A DNA stretch of 64,000 bases, taken from NCBI GenBank assembly GCA_017621845.1, contig JAGASI010000010.1, positions 1 to 64,000 of the forward strand, given 5' to 3'. A program made the translations under genes and the position numbers. Shown one piece after another: positions 17,882-26,926 of the stretch; the first letter of the stretch is position 1, and each line of letters opens with the position of its first letter. The DNA comes from Muribaculaceae bacterium. Its GTDB lineage: Bacteria > Bacteroidota > Bacteroidia > Bacteroidales > Muribaculaceae. The notes under the pieces are model-generated. The model was not told where the DNA came from. It made no database searches and saw only the letters and a list, made by a program, of their open reading frames with translations.

Positions 17882-18568
17882 ATGAAAAACACATGGATTA
17901 TAAGCGTCGGGCTACTTATGGCAGTCTCGACGAGTTGCAGTTCCTACACTCTGGTAAACAGCGAGGAAACGGTAGGCACCAATCTCGCCCGGTTCAAGAC
18001 ATTCAGGATTGCGAGCCCTACCGACGGCTCCATGCCTGCCGGCATGACTGACGTGACATATTATAATATCGCAGCCGCTATCAGAGAACAGATGGTAGAA
18101 CGCGGTTTTGTCGAATCGCCCGATGCTCAGTTGCTTGTCAACTTTGGCATCACCGTACAGACCGGCATCACCGATGTGCCTTACACCAACACTGTCTCCA
18201 CGACAGTTCCTGGTGTGGCTATAGCACCTCCACCTCCTGCACCCGCCCCTGCGCCGTCCCCCGAGCCCGGCCCGGCATTTCCTCCCGGCAGGCGTCCTCA
18301 GGGGCCTCCTCCCGGACGCCCTCACGGGTTTACCCCGGCATTTATCTATCCTCGCACCTATTACACCACTTACACCCAGTGGATTCCGACCGTCTATAAA
18401 GAGGGTACACTGATTATGGACCTGGTAAATCTCGCTGACAAGCAGATGATATATACCGCGTCAGTCGCCACCATCCTCGACGGCAGCGGCCGCTTCCAGA
18501 CCCTCGAAGGTATAGCCAAGGCCGTCAACGTCCTATTCTCCAAGTTTCCAATCCCGATCCCCAAATAG
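17882..18568 (+). CDS. DUF4136-type lipoprotein with a proline-rich segment
   Basis: 228 residues from the ATG at 17882 (a TTG two codons earlier is less likely). A signal peptide with lipobox VSTSC predicts a lipid anchor. The body resembles DUF4136: YTLVNSEETVGTNLARFKTFRI, then an EQMVERGFVESPDAQLLVNF segment, and near the C-terminus EGTLIMDLVNLADKQMIYTA. A proline-rich stretch (about residues 119-150, APPPPAPAPAPSPEPGP and onward) interrupts the domain, probably a flexible loop. It is envelope-located with unknown function. A single gene between the rho terminator and a convergent toxin-like locus. Confidence 0.75.
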   Translation: MKNTWIISVGLLMAVSTSCSSYTLVNSEETVGTNLARFKTFRIASPTDGSMPAGMTDVTYYNIAAAIREQMVERGFVESPDAQLLVNFGITVQTGITDVPYTNTVSTTVPGVAIAPPPPAPAPAPSPEPGPAFPPGRRPQGPPPGRPHGFTPAFIYPRTYYTTYTQWIPTVYKEGTLIMDLVNLADKQMIYTASVATILDGSGRFQTLEGIAKAVNVLFSKFPIPIPK

Positions 18569-18648
18569 ACCTACCCCGAGGCATCGAAAAAGGAGAGTAC
18601 TCCAACCTGGAACACCCTCCACATGCGTTAGCAAGATATAAACTATAA

Positions 18649-18834
18649 TCAGTCAAGCGATGGAAGTGGCCCGTAGACACGATGATAAACATCTATTGCC
18701 CGTTGAGTCCTCATCACTCCTGTGCTGTCACCGGTGTGAACCATTTCGCCTAAACGAGCCTTTCTTTCAAGCATTTTTTTATATGCTTTGTTTATTGCAT
18801 CCAACAATTGTTGACTTGTAACTTCATTTTCCAT
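18649..18834 (-). CDS. small helical protein downstream of the zeta-like kinase
   Basis: 61 residues from the ATG at 18834 (another ATG three codons earlier at 18843). It is charged and mostly helical (SQQLLDAINKAYKKMLERKA) with no membrane segment. It overlaps the end of the zeta-like kinase gene by 11 nt, so the two are translated from one message. It could be an accessory or antidote protein, but the order (kinase first) is the reverse of classic epsilon/zeta, and the role is inference only. I do not recognise the family. Confidence 0.65.
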   Translation of the reverse strand: MENEVTSQQLLDAINKAYKKMLERKARLGEMVHTGDSTGVMRTQRAIDVYHRVYGPLPSLD

Positions 18835-19398
18835 AGCGTTCATTTAGTTTATTAAACACATCCTTTTGATATATTGTCAGACATCTGTTTTTCTCGGCAA
18901 TAATCCTTGAAGGGCTATTCCGGTTATCAATAATATGCCATACATCAACTATTGGCATATAAATATTAAATAAATTTTCTAATCCGGCTTCATACCTCCT
19001 ATATATAACATCTTCAGGTATATTATGTCCACCGGATTTCACTCTGAGCCTGACTCTATCCAAAGCATCTCTGACTGATGGCAAATAGAAAAAAAGTAAT
19101 TCAACTTTATATCCTAAGCCATGTGCTTGTTTTATAAGTTTATGATAAGACCTTGAGGCCAATGTCGTTTCTATTGAGAATGTCTGTTTATCTTCTAATA
19201 ATTGCTGAATACGCATCAATTGGATACGCCGGCCTCCAACGCCATTTCCTCAGGATTGAAAGGGGACAATCCGCGTGCTATTTCATCGGCATTTACAAAT
19301 TCACGGCAGTTCAACAATTCCGGCAACATTTCATAAGATGCTGTCGTTTTCCCGGCCCCGTTAGGACCGGCAATTATATATAGTTTTTTATCTGCCAT
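18824..19398 (-). pseudogene. zeta-toxin-like P-loop kinase with a one-base frameshift
   Basis: From the ATG at 19398 the protein reads [19 protein letters not shown] (Walker A GPNGAGKT), then [15 protein letters not shown], the zeta signature. The frame ends at 19216 after ALEAGVSN. A second frame continues directly with [28 protein letters not shown] and GHNIPEDVIYRRY to 18824. Related proteins read EAGR.ML.RI at this point, so one base is missing at about 19226-19231 (GGCCGGC context). A full-length protein would be about 191 residues. Zeta kinases phosphorylate UDP-GlcNAc; many chromosomal relatives are of unknown role. The lesion could be a real inactivation or an assembly error. Confidence 0.8.
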
Positions 19399-19416
19399 AT
19401 AACATTTCTCTGGTTG

Positions 19417-19450
19417 CAAAAATAATAAATTAATTTCTATTTCATACAAA
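19417..19450 (-). promoter_or_regulatory. promoter of the zeta-like locus
   Basis: Minus strand: -33 TTTG (19450-19447), 22-nt spacer, -7 TATTTTTG (19424-19417). The box ends 19 nt before the ATG at 19398, which supports that start. Confidence 0.55.
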
Positions 19451-19620
19451 ATTAAGGACAGGTTTATGCCACGAGTTGCCCACATTACTTATAAAAGTCA
19501 GCAAACATATCATCCCCCCAAAAACACAATATATAACCATGGCAGACCCAAACATATACCCTCATGGCGTTGTTTATTCTTACAGATAACTCGTATAACT
19601 AACTTTTAAAACTTGACACC

Positions 19621-19800
19621 ATGTTTGAACTCAAAGACATAACCAACAACGAGACCGTAAAAAACGCCGTAAACAAAGCCAAAGACTTTGTCAACACCGA
19701 ACAAGGCAAACAGACCCTCCATAACGCCAAAGAAAAAGTCGAAGACTTTGTCGAAGAAAAAACCAACGGCAAAGGCATCCTCGGCTTCGGCAAAAAGTAA
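19621..19800 (+). CDS. 59-residue charged helical small protein
   Basis: ATG at 19621 to TAA at 19800. The sequence is Lys/Glu/Asn-rich with amphipathic repeats: VKNAVNKAKDFVN, then LHNAKEKVEDFVEEK, ending GKGILGFGKK. There are no cysteines, signal or membrane segment. The pattern (two similar helices KAKDFVN/KEKVEDFVEE and a glycine-rich tail) suggests an internal duplication of about 25 residues. It is probably expressed: an imperfect -7-like TAACTTTT sits at about 19599-19606. Family not identified. The opposite frame (19599-19793) is its mirror and is not a gene. Confidence 0.7.
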   Translation: MFELKDITNNETVKNAVNKAKDFVNTEQGKQTLHNAKEKVEDFVEEKTNGKGILGFGKK

Positions 19801-19921
19801 ACAACCCGTTTAAGCCTCGCGACCGTCAGGTATAACGTATCACAAATTACACAAATCAGCCACTGTAGTTAACAGTTTAATTGGCTGGCTACAAGCGGCA
19901 ATCAACTCACTCCGAGGCGCG

Positions 19922-19963
19922 GCGGCGCGTTGTGGTAGCACATTTGTTACCACAACGCGCTGC
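19922..19963 (+). terminator. GC-rich hairpin after the small-protein gene
   Basis: Perfect 13-bp arms GCGCGTTGTGGTA (19925-19937) and its complement (19948-19960), extended to 16 bp with one G-U pair, around a 10-nt loop. There is no T-tract. It lies 121 nt past the 59-residue gene. It could be a terminator or a structured RNA element. Confidence 0.5.
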
Positions 19964-20120
19964 GTCTTATTCAACACGCCAACCTTTTCTGCCCCCCCGA
20001 TAATAGACTGCCCCATAATGCCTTGCCCAATCAGGAGCGCAAATATTTCTTATAGGAATGTAATTGTTAAATTATATTTTTTTTAACATTATATATGTAA
20101 AAAAGTTAAGCAAGTATGTT

Positions 20121-20128
20121 TAAATTTG
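20121..20128 (+). promoter_or_regulatory. -7 box of the inhibitor operon
   Basis: TAAATTTG, 57 nt before the ATG at 20186. No clear -33 box. Confidence 0.5.
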
Positions 20129-20185
20129 CCAAAATTAGAGACTATTTTATTATCATTAACCAATTAAAACTTTAAGTATTTAATC

Positions 20186-20650
20186 ATGAAATCGTTCAAG
20201 TTCTTTTTAATCACTGCGCTTGTGTCAATTATGTCAAGCGGATGCTCATCAGACGAACCTTTAGTTTCCATTAAACAAAACGAGGATATTGTTAAATTTA
20301 ATTTAAACAAGAGAACACCTCAAGAAGCTATCAAACTTGTTAATAGTCTATCTTCAGGTGATAACACTTTTTCACGATCGGGGGAATCAAAGGTTATAGA
20401 CAAAGACGCTCTAAAAGTTATTTACAATACGACTTCAAGAAGCGAGAGTTCAGATACGCTTATATATGCGGTAAATTACGCCGACAATCAAGGCTTTGTT
20501 CTTGTCTCGGCAAACAAGTCAACAGAGCCAATACTCGCTATTGTTGACGAAGGAACATTTAATGAAGACCGTCCAAAGGACAACGAACCCTTTGAAATGT
20601 TCTTAAACCAGGCAATTTCATTCTTATTAAAAAATAATCATATTCAATAA
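20186..20650 (+). CDS. Spi/C10-propeptide-like protease inhibitor lipoprotein
   Basis: 154 residues. A signal peptide with lipobox IMSSGC is followed by a domain resembling the propeptide of C10 (streptopain) cysteine proteases and the related Spi inhibitors: APQEA-like TPQEAIKLVNSL, then LIYAVNYADNQGFVLVSANK and EPILAIVDEGTF. The protein ends just where the catalytic domain of a C10 protease would begin, so it is either a free-standing inhibitor or the remnant of a protease. The next gene, a serpin lipoprotein 24 nt downstream, favours the inhibitor view. Codons are more AT-rich than in the neighbours, a hint of transfer. It probably faces the periplasm or cell surface. Confidence 0.65.
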   Translation: MKSFKFFLITALVSIMSSGCSSDEPLVSIKQNEDIVKFNLNKRTPQEAIKLVNSLSSGDNTFSRSGESKVIDKDALKVIYNTTSRSESSDTLIYAVNYADNQGFVLVSANKSTEPILAIVDEGTFNEDRPKDNEPFEMFLNQAISFLLKNNHIQ

Positions 20651-20674
20651 TTCATCTAATAAAAATCTCGAGTT

Positions 20675-21922
20675 ATGAAAACGACCGATTTAATATCAAA
20701 AATAATGCTGATGGGGGCTTTGGTAGCAACAGGCTGTTCATCGGACAATGACGAGCCGAACGGTGTCAAAGAAGCCGAACGCCCTAAGATTGAACTTACA
20801 GCACGCGAGGCCAAGGCTGCTCTTGACCAACGTAACTTCCAGATAGATATGTTCAGCGATTATGTGTCCACAGGATTCGCCCCAACTGACACCAATCTGA
20901 CCATATCTCCTCTAAGTTCATCGGTTGCAATGTCTATACTGGCAAACGCTGCTGATGATGAGACTGCAAAGCGTGTTGCCGATATAATGGATTGTGATGA
21001 CTTGGATGCCCTGAACGATTACAACACCAAGTTACTGAACTATTTACCCTATGAGGGGATTAATGCCAAGCTTAAATTAGCTTCCAACTTCTGGTACAAC
21101 GAAAAAGAAACTATTGACCCTGCATTTGAAGCCCGATTTACTGCTATATATGGTAGCAAGCCCCAGGCCTCTCCATTTGATATTACAACAGTTAACAGCA
21201 TCAACAAATGGGTGTCTGACAAGACCGACCGCGTATTTAATTCAATTGTAAATATGAATACGTTGAATGACCTCAAAGACTTCTTCTTCGCCAATGTATT
21301 ATATTATAAAGGTGTATGGGTCAACCCGTTTAATAGCGGTAAGACCACGACGAAAGAATTCAAAAGTGCCTATGGCACACAGAATGTAGCAATGATGCAC
21401 CAGGAGAACCACTTCAAATACAGTGAAGTCGATGGAACCAAAGTCGTGAGACTTCCTTACTCAGGTGACCATATATCGATGTTTGTAATATTGCCTCCCG
21501 AGAGTGAAGATGTCATCGAGTTTGCAAAGGGTCTAAACTCCAAAAAATTCAATTCTCTCACCGCCGATATGTTTGACCCCACGGTTGATTTACAACTTCC
21601 CAAGTTTAAAGTACTGGGGGATAATGCACTAACAAAATATCTCTTATCCAAGGGTATCAGTACCCAAAACATAGTTCTTTCAGGAGCCGGCCTTAAAAAT
21701 AAAATAGACTTTGACATGTTCCAAAAGACAATGATTGAAGTTGACGAAAAAGGTACCGTATTGGCAGCCGTAACCTACCCCGACGGCCCTACAGCTCCAA
21801 CACCACCGACTTATGTTGATTTCCACGCCAACCGTCCTTTCATCTATGTAATTCAGGAAGAAGTCTCGGGCGCAGTCCTGATGGCCGGTATCATCCGTTA
21901 CATTCCCAAAGAGAAAAAGTAA
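20675..21922 (+). CDS. serpin-family protease inhibitor lipoprotein
   Basis: 415 residues with signal peptide and lipobox LVATGC. The serpin fold is clear: NLTISPLSSSVAMSIL near the N-terminus, DKTDRVFNSIV, NVLYYKGVWVNPF and, near the end, FHANRPFIYVIQEEVSGAVLMAGII. The hinge of the reactive loop is EKGTVLAAVT (residues 358-367), close to the inhibitory consensus though Leu363 replaces a small residue. The loop then becomes proline-rich (PDGPTAPTPP, 369-378), so the P1 site should lie near residues 373-376. Serpins trap serine or cysteine proteases irreversibly; lipid-anchored ones of gut Bacteroidales may defend against host or bacterial proteases. Second gene of the inhibitor pair. Confidence 0.92.
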   Translation: MKTTDLISKIMLMGALVATGCSSDNDEPNGVKEAERPKIELTAREAKAALDQRNFQIDMFSDYVSTGFAPTDTNLTISPLSSSVAMSILANAADDETAKRVADIMDCDDLDALNDYNTKLLNYLPYEGINAKLKLASNFWYNEKETIDPAFEARFTAIYGSKPQASPFDITTVNSINKWVSDKTDRVFNSIVNMNTLNDLKDFFFANVLYYKGVWVNPFNSGKTTTKEFKSAYGTQNVAMMHQENHFKYSEVDGTKVVRLPYSGDHISMFVILPPESEDVIEFAKGLNSKKFNSLTADMFDPTVDLQLPKFKVLGDNALTKYLLSKGISTQNIVLSGAGLKNKIDFDMFQKTMIEVDEKGTVLAAVTYPDGPTAPTPPTYVDFHANRPFIYVIQEEVSGAVLMAGIIRYIPKEKK

Positions 21923-21945
21923 AACATCACTGACTTATTAAAGAT

Positions 21946-21990
21946 ACAGCAAAAGTGAGCAGGGTGTCCGACCTTGCTCACTTTTGCTGT
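21946..21990 (+). terminator. terminator of the inhibitor operon
   Basis: Perfect 16-bp arms (21946-21961, 21975-21990) with a 13-nt loop and a short T-run after it. Confidence 0.85.
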
Positions 21991-22078
21991 TTAAACATGG
22001 AGAAGCCACGTTATTCCCACCCCTATTCATAACCACCTAATACACCATAAGCCGCGCTCGGGAACGCAAAGTTTGTCT

Positions 22079-23536
22079 TTATTCCTGACGGTCATCTATG
22101 ATGACGAGGTGGGTGCGGGCGCGGGTGATGGCGGTGTATAACCAGCGGTAAAGCTCGAGCCCCACGGCATCGGGGTGGATGTAACCCATGTCGACAAAGA
22201 CGGTGTTCCACTGTCCGCCTTGGGCTTTGTGGCAAGTGACAGCATAGGCATATTTGACTTGTATCGCGTTCCAATAGGGGTTGGAACGTAAGGCCGATAG
22301 CCGTTTCTCCACCGGAGTATCGTCAGAAAACAATTGGGGGTCGGTCATTATGGCCGTGTAGAGGCGTTGTATCTCATCACCGGTCATTGCCGCCGACTCG
22401 CTATACAAGGTGTCAAGTATCACCTTGGCATCAAATGAAATATCATGGTCGGGGAGCGTAAGGCTTACGTCGGCAAATAGAAATCCATATCGGCTCTCGG
22501 TGCCATATACATGGTCTACGACGGCTATATCACCGTTGGCGATAAAATCCAGTCCCTTGACTCGCCGGCTCCAGAAGTAGTTATTCTTGACAACCATGAT
22601 TTGTTCGCCTTTCTGCAGGCGACCGTCGAGATAGAGTATTTGGTCGCGTATAGCGCCGTTAAAGGCTGTGGCACGTTTGTTGGAGCGGGTAATTAGTAAA
22701 GTGCCGTCGATACCGTCGCGGCGATATGCGGCGTCTATTTCCTCGGGCAGGTCCACAGGGTTGACAATCTTTATATCATCAAAGCCGTCAGTCATCAGAC
22801 GGGGGATGGCGACCATATCGTTGGCGGCGATATGACGGCGCAGGTCGGTGGCATTGGTGAGTATGCCCGAGCCCTGCTGTTGGCGTGCAGTGGCTGTAAG
22901 AACAGCACGCGACACTTTCAGGCCCATCGACCTGAGCAGGTCTATGGACATCGCCGGCGAGTGTTGGCAACCCACCGGAGGAAGCTGGGCAGTATCGCCG
23001 ACAAATATCAGGCGATTGTTATAACCGGCAAAGACATACTGTATCAGGTCGGTCAGCAATGACCCATACTGCCCACCCTCGTTGTCGCCAATCATCGACG
23101 CCTCATCGACAATAAACAACGTGTCATGGGCCTCGTTGGTCTGTAGCCCGGGTGACATATCGGTATTCAGGGCATGGCGGTAAATCTTGCGGTGAATGGT
23201 ATAGGCCGGCTGGCCGGACATAGAACCGAACACCTTGGCGGCACGTCCCGTAGGAGCCATTAACACAGTGTTGACTTTAATGTGTCTCATTACCGAGACT
23301 ATCGCGCCCGTGAGCGAAGTTTTACCGGTACCGGCATATCCGGCAAGGATGAACACCGGCTCGACAGACACCGTGGGCGCAGGTCCTCCCATCAGTGGAT
23401 ATAAAAAACGACCGAGAGCACCAAGAACGGCACTCTGCTGGTCGTTAGGAGTATAGGGTAACGCGCGGGTGACCGTCTCGGCAAACTGCTCGGGAGTCAC
23501 ATGCAGGGGCGTGGCGTCAGCGTGGTCTGAGGTCAT
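22079..23536 (-). CDS. RecD-like ATP-dependent DNA helicase
   Basis: 485 residues from the ATG at 23536. A GTG five codons earlier is possible, but the ATG overlaps the cysS stop as ATGA. Superfamily-1 helicase motifs: Walker [13 protein letters not shown], motif [10 protein letters not shown], motif III region [12 protein letters not shown], and the C-terminal [11 protein letters not shown] and [15 protein letters not shown]. It is shorter than RecD2, lacking a long N-terminal domain, and matches the compact Dda/RecD-like helicases of Bacteroidales. It unwinds DNA 5' to 3' in repair or recombination. Translationally coupled to cysS. Confidence 0.88.
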   Translation of the reverse strand: MTSDHADATPLHVTPEQFAETVTRALPYTPNDQQSAVLGALGRFLYPLMGGPAPTVSVEPVFILAGYAGTGKTSLTGAIVSVMRHIKVNTVLMAPTGRAAKVFGSMSGQPAYTIHRKIYRHALNTDMSPGLQTNEAHDTLFIVDEASMIGDNEGGQYGSLLTDLIQYVFAGYNNRLIFVGDTAQLPPVGCQHSPAMSIDLLRSMGLKVSRAVLTATARQQQGSGILTNATDLRRHIAANDMVAIPRLMTDGFDDIKIVNPVDLPEEIDAAYRRDGIDGTLLITRSNKRATAFNGAIRDQILYLDGRLQKGEQIMVVKNNYFWSRRVKGLDFIANGDIAVVDHVYGTESRYGFLFADVSLTLPDHDISFDAKVILDTLYSESAAMTGDEIQRLYTAIMTDPQLFSDDTPVEKRLSALRSNPYWNAIQVKYAYAVTCHKAQGGQWNTVFVDMGYIHPDAVGLELYRWLYTAITRARTHLVIIDDRQE

Positions 23537-25026
23537 TTTTTCAGTGACCACTCAAAACCGTCCTTGGTGTCCTTGACATCAAATCCGATTTCGTTCATAC
23601 GGTTGCGTATAAGGTCTGAGGTTGCCCAGTCCTTGTTGGACTTGGCCTGGGAACGCATCTCCAGCAGGAGGTTGACAGCGTCCTCAAATGGCTTGAGTGA
23701 CTCAGCACCGGCTCCATCGGCCACGTTGACACGTATACCGAGGATGTCAACCAGGAAGGTATCCATCAATTTCTTGAGGGCGGCAATATCTTCGGTCGAA
23801 GCCTTAATGACACCATCGTTAATCTGGTTGATAAGACGTGTGGCGTCAAACAAGTGGGCGATAGCGACCGGGGTGTTGAGGTCATCGTCCATGGCCTCAT
23901 AGCATTTGGTCTCTATATCCTTGACCGCATCGGTAAGCTGAGACACTTCGGCCGACGGTTTAAGGTCACACAGGCGACGGTAGCCGTCAAGCATACGGCC
24001 TAAGGCTTTCTCGGCAGCCTGCAGAGCCTCGTTGGAGAAGTCTACAGTGCCGCGGTAATGGGCCTGGAGGATAAAGAAGCGTATGGTCATCGGCGAATAA
24101 GCCTGAGTCAATAATGGATGAGAGCCGGTGAAGAACTCGTCAAGGGTAATGAAATTACCCAAGGATTTTCCCATCTTCTTGCCGTTGATGGTAATCATGT
24201 TGTTGTGCATCCAGTAGTGGACAGCATGATGGCCGTTGTGGGCCACTGACTGGGCTATCTCACACTCGTGGTGGGGAAACTTGAGGTCCATGCCACCACC
24301 GTGTATATCAAATTGCTCACCGAGATATTTCTCGCTCATTGTAGAGCACTCGAGGTGCCAGCCGGGAAATCCTTCGCTCCAGGGTGACGGCCAATGCATG
24401 ATATGCTCGGGGGCCGCTTTTTTCCATAGCGCAAAGTCGGCAGGGTTATGTTTCTGTTCTTGTCCGTCGAGGGCGCGGGTGGTGGACAGCAACTCATCTA
24501 TATTGCGTCCTGACAGACGGCCGTAACCATAGTCACGGTTAAACTTTGGCACATCAAAGTATACCGATCCGTCAGAAATATAGGCATAACCGGCATCAAG
24601 AATTTTCTTGATATACTCAATTTGTTCGATGATGTGTCCCGAAGCGTGAGGTTCTATTGATGGAGGCAGTACATTCAGCGCATCCATGGCTTTATGATAG
24701 CGGTTAAGATAGTATTGCACGACCTCCATAGGCTCGAGTTGCTCGAGACGGGCCTTCTTGGCAATCTTGTCTTCACCATCATCGGCGTCATGCTCGAGAT
24801 GACCTACATCGGTGATATTGCGCACATAGCGCACCTTATATCCCAGGTGAGACAGATAACGGTTTACAATATCAAAGGTGATTGCCGGGCGAGCATGTCC
24901 CAGGTGGCCGTCACCATAGACAGTGGGACCACACACATACATACCCACATGTGGGGGATTGAGTGGCCGGAAGGTCTCTTTTTCGCGTGACAATGAGTTA
25001 TAGATTGTCAAGGAGTGGTCTATCAT
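23533..25026 (-). CDS. cysS: cysteinyl-tRNA synthetase
   Basis: 497 residues, full length. The class-I HIGH motif is in [17 protein letters not shown], the zinc-binding cysteines include Cys32 and the Cys in [10 protein letters not shown], with HHECE downstream, and the KMSKS motif is [10 protein letters not shown]. It charges tRNA-Cys in the cytoplasm. First gene of a two-gene unit with the RecD-like helicase (ATGA overlap). No T-box or other leader element is visible in the 114 nt upstream, which hold the hairpin ending DUF3467. Confidence 0.97.
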   Translation of the reverse strand: MIDHSLTIYNSLSREKETFRPLNPPHVGMYVCGPTVYGDGHLGHARPAITFDIVNRYLSHLGYKVRYVRNITDVGHLEHDADDGEDKIAKKARLEQLEPMEVVQYYLNRYHKAMDALNVLPPSIEPHASGHIIEQIEYIKKILDAGYAYISDGSVYFDVPKFNRDYGYGRLSGRNIDELLSTTRALDGQEQKHNPADFALWKKAAPEHIMHWPSPWSEGFPGWHLECSTMSEKYLGEQFDIHGGGMDLKFPHHECEIAQSVAHNGHHAVHYWMHNNMITINGKKMGKSLGNFITLDEFFTGSHPLLTQAYSPMTIRFFILQAHYRGTVDFSNEALQAAEKALGRMLDGYRRLCDLKPSAEVSQLTDAVKDIETKCYEAMDDDLNTPVAIAHLFDATRLINQINDGVIKASTEDIAALKKLMDTFLVDILGIRVNVADGAGAESLKPFEDAVNLLLEMRSQAKSNKDWATSDLIRNRMNEIGFDVKDTKDGFEWSLKK

Positions 25027-25080
25027 CGTGATTATATAATTGGTTATATAGAGTGATTAATCGGGTTATTCCGATAACAT

Positions 25081-25128
25081 CATCATGTCATGACACCATT
25101 GATATACATGGTGTATCATGACATGATG
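25081..25128 (-). terminator. hairpin after the DUF3467 gene
   Basis: Arms 25081-25098 and 25109-25128 (CATCATGTCATGA and complement, then CACCAT/ATGGTG) with a 2-nt bulge. It begins 11 nt after the DUF3467 stop. Weak T-tail. Confidence 0.6.
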
Positions 25129-25139
25129 AGATTTCTTGA

Positions 25140-25430
25140 TTATGCTTTAAAGTTGTTCTCACCTTGGTTTTTGGGAACGGTGCGTTCAATCTCGCCGAAT
25201 GTAGCCTCATACTTGGCGATATTGTCACGGAGGGCAAACAACAGGTTCTTGACATTCTCGGGGGTCATTATGACACGTGTCTGGACCTTGGCCTGTTGCA
25301 TGTTGGGAGCCATGGCTATAAAATCGAGGAAAAATTCACCGGCCGAGTGAGCAATAACAGCAAGGTTGGCATAATGGCCGTTGGCGACTTCAGGAGTGAG
25401 TTCAATCTTTATTTCGTTTTTCTGTTCCAT
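25140..25430 (-). CDS. DUF3467 protein
   Basis: 96 residues, full family length. It has the DUF3467 pattern: an N-terminal strand IKIELTPEVANGHYANLAVI, AHSAGEFFLDFIA, and the characteristic AKVQTRVIMTPENVKNLLFAL. The function is unknown; the small soluble protein resembles a single beta-sheet dimer. It is 44 nt downstream of the NigD-like lipoprotein gene on the same strand and may share its message. In many Bacteroidales genomes, as far as I recall, this family sits beside the RNA polymerase genes; none are in this window. Confidence 0.88.
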   Translation of the reverse strand: MEQKNEIKIELTPEVANGHYANLAVIAHSAGEFFLDFIAMAPNMQQAKVQTRVIMTPENVKNLLFALRDNIAKYEATFGEIERTVPKNQGENNFKA

Positions 25431-25474
25431 TTTTAAGTTTTGATGATTTTTAAGATGTGTATTATTCGAGTTTG

Positions 25475-26176
25475 TTAATCTATGGGTTTAATTGAAGGAT
25501 TATCTTTGGCAAAAGTCAACACTTTATCACCGACAATATTAGCCATGTGTAGTTTTATACCCTTGCAAGTGGGGAGGTCCCACACTTTAGAGATGTCCCA
25601 AGAAGCATATCCCGAGCGCATCGAGCCTTCCAAATTGGTATCAGACAGGAATACCAGATATACGTTAGGATACTCATCATTAAGAGTCTCCTTGTCAGCA
25701 ACTATAGTGAATGTCTTGGGCGCATTGAGGACATATACATTGGCCATGACATTAATATATTTGCCGGTACGGGTAGCGTAGTAGATGGAAACATCGTTGG
25801 TAAGCCATGAATTCCATTCGGTCGAAGTGCCAATCTCAATGTCACCGTTAAGTACTTGTTGGTAACGATAGAGGTTGATAGGACCACTGACATAGGACAC
25901 TCCATTGCTGTTGACATAGGTGATGAGCAGACGGTCTCCAACTGGGATACGGGTAGTATCTACCTTGAGAGGTGTGGTGAAAGTACAAGGTTGCTCATCT
26001 CCCTGACGTATTACCTCTAATGTCGAACCATTATCATTTACACCTGTGAGGGTTGCAAAGTCATATAGCGGTTCTTCTTCTAAGCCACCCGGCGAATCGG
26101 AGTTACAAGAGGTGATAAATAGCGAGGCAAGGCCGGTAACGAGGGCAAGGCCCAGAATGTGAATTTTTTTAATCAT
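25475..26176 (-). CDS. NigD-like lipoprotein
   Basis: 233 residues. A signal peptide with lipobox LFITSC is followed by a beta-rich body with a NigD-like pattern: YDFATLTGVNDNGSTLEVIR, VGDRLLITYVNSNGV and, late, NVYLVFLSDTNLEGSM. NigD-like proteins are abundant Bacteroidetes lipoproteins of poorly known role. The assignment is by resemblance only and could be wrong. It starts 58 nt after the stop of the orphan ABC ATPase, so an operon of ATPase, lipoprotein and DUF3467 is possible. Confidence 0.6.
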   Translation of the reverse strand: MIKKIHILGLALVTGLASLFITSCNSDSPGGLEEEPLYDFATLTGVNDNGSTLEVIRQGDEQPCTFTTPLKVDTTRIPVGDRLLITYVNSNGVSYVSGPINLYRYQQVLNGDIEIGTSTEWNSWLTNDVSIYYATRTGKYINVMANVYVLNAPKTFTIVADKETLNDEYPNVYLVFLSDTNLEGSMRSGYASWDISKVWDLPTCKGIKLHMANIVGDKVLTFAKDNPSIKPID

Positions 26177-26233
26177 GCTTTGATGTTTTTAAGTGTGTTT
26201 GTTAAGATTAATATTTAAGTGAATTATAGTAAT

Positions 26234-26926
26234 TCAAGAGTTGGACACATCGCTTTTAATAACGCCATCGACAAGTGTTATCACCCGGTCGGCTTGTTCG
26301 GCAAGAGAGCTGTCGTGGGTAACAACAACAAACGTAGTACCCAAGGTGTCTCGCAAATCAACAAACACCTTCTGTAACTCCTGACGGTTGGCACTGTCAA
26401 GGCTACCGGTAGGCTCGTCGGCGAGGATAACCTCCGGATCATTAATTAGAGCACGCGCCACAGCGGCACGCTGACACTCGCCACCCGAGAGCTGGGCGGG
26501 ACGGTGAGACAACCGGTGGGACAATCCCAGGCGTTCCAACAACTCCCGTGCATGTTCCATAGCTCGGGACTGAGGCTCTCCGCCTATCATAGCCGGCATC
26601 GCGACATTCTCGACAATAGTGAACTCGGGCAACAGTCGATGGCTCTGGAAGACAAAGCCTATATGTCGGTTGCGAAACCGTGATAACTCTTTGTCCTTAA
26701 ATGTTGTCACGTCTACGCCATCATATATTATCCGTCCCGAATCTGCTTGCTCAAGAGTGCCAAGAATGTTTAACAACGTCGACTTACCGGCACCGCTTGG
26801 ACCCAATATTGCCGTCACACGCGACGGAAAAATTTCAAGGCTGACACCACATAATACCTCAACGCGACCGCGGGCATCTCCCGTAGCCGAGCCATAGCTC
26901 TTATGTATGTCGACAAGGCGTATCAT
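26234..26926 (-). CDS. LolD/MacB-type ABC transporter ATPase
   Basis: 230 residues with Walker A GPSGAGKST, Q-loop FVFQSHRLLPEFT, signature LSGGECQRAAVARAL and Walker B VILADEPTGSLD. The LLPEFTIVENVAMP segment is typical of LolD, which powers lipoprotein release from the inner membrane. No permease of the LolC/E or MacB type lies next to it, so its membrane partner must be encoded elsewhere. The symbol lolD is not assigned because MacB/FtsE-like relatives look similar. Upstream is a 198-nt gap without a gene. Confidence 0.88.
   Translation of the reverse strand: MIRLVDIHKSYGSATGDARGRVEVLCGVSLEIFPSRVTAILGPSGAGKSTLLNILGTLEQADSGRIIYDGVDVTTFKDKELSRFRNRHIGFVFQSHRLLPEFTIVENVAMPAMIGGEPQSRAMEHARELLERLGLSHRLSHRPAQLSGGECQRAAVARALINDPEVILADEPTGSLDSANRQELQKVFVDLRDTLGTTFVVVTHDSSLAEQADRVITLVDGVIKSDVSNS

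Larger units (their letters stand above)
19801..20185. other. intergenic region with one strong hairpin
   Basis: No gene seen. It contains the 19922-19963 hairpin, an AT-rich stretch and the -7 box of the following inhibitor gene. A second short C-run (19987-19995) has no evident role. Confidence 0.6.

Noticed and set aside
19599..19793. Minus-strand 64-codon frame
   Set aside because: Mirror of the 59-residue plus-strand gene 19621-19800, which has the better protein composition.
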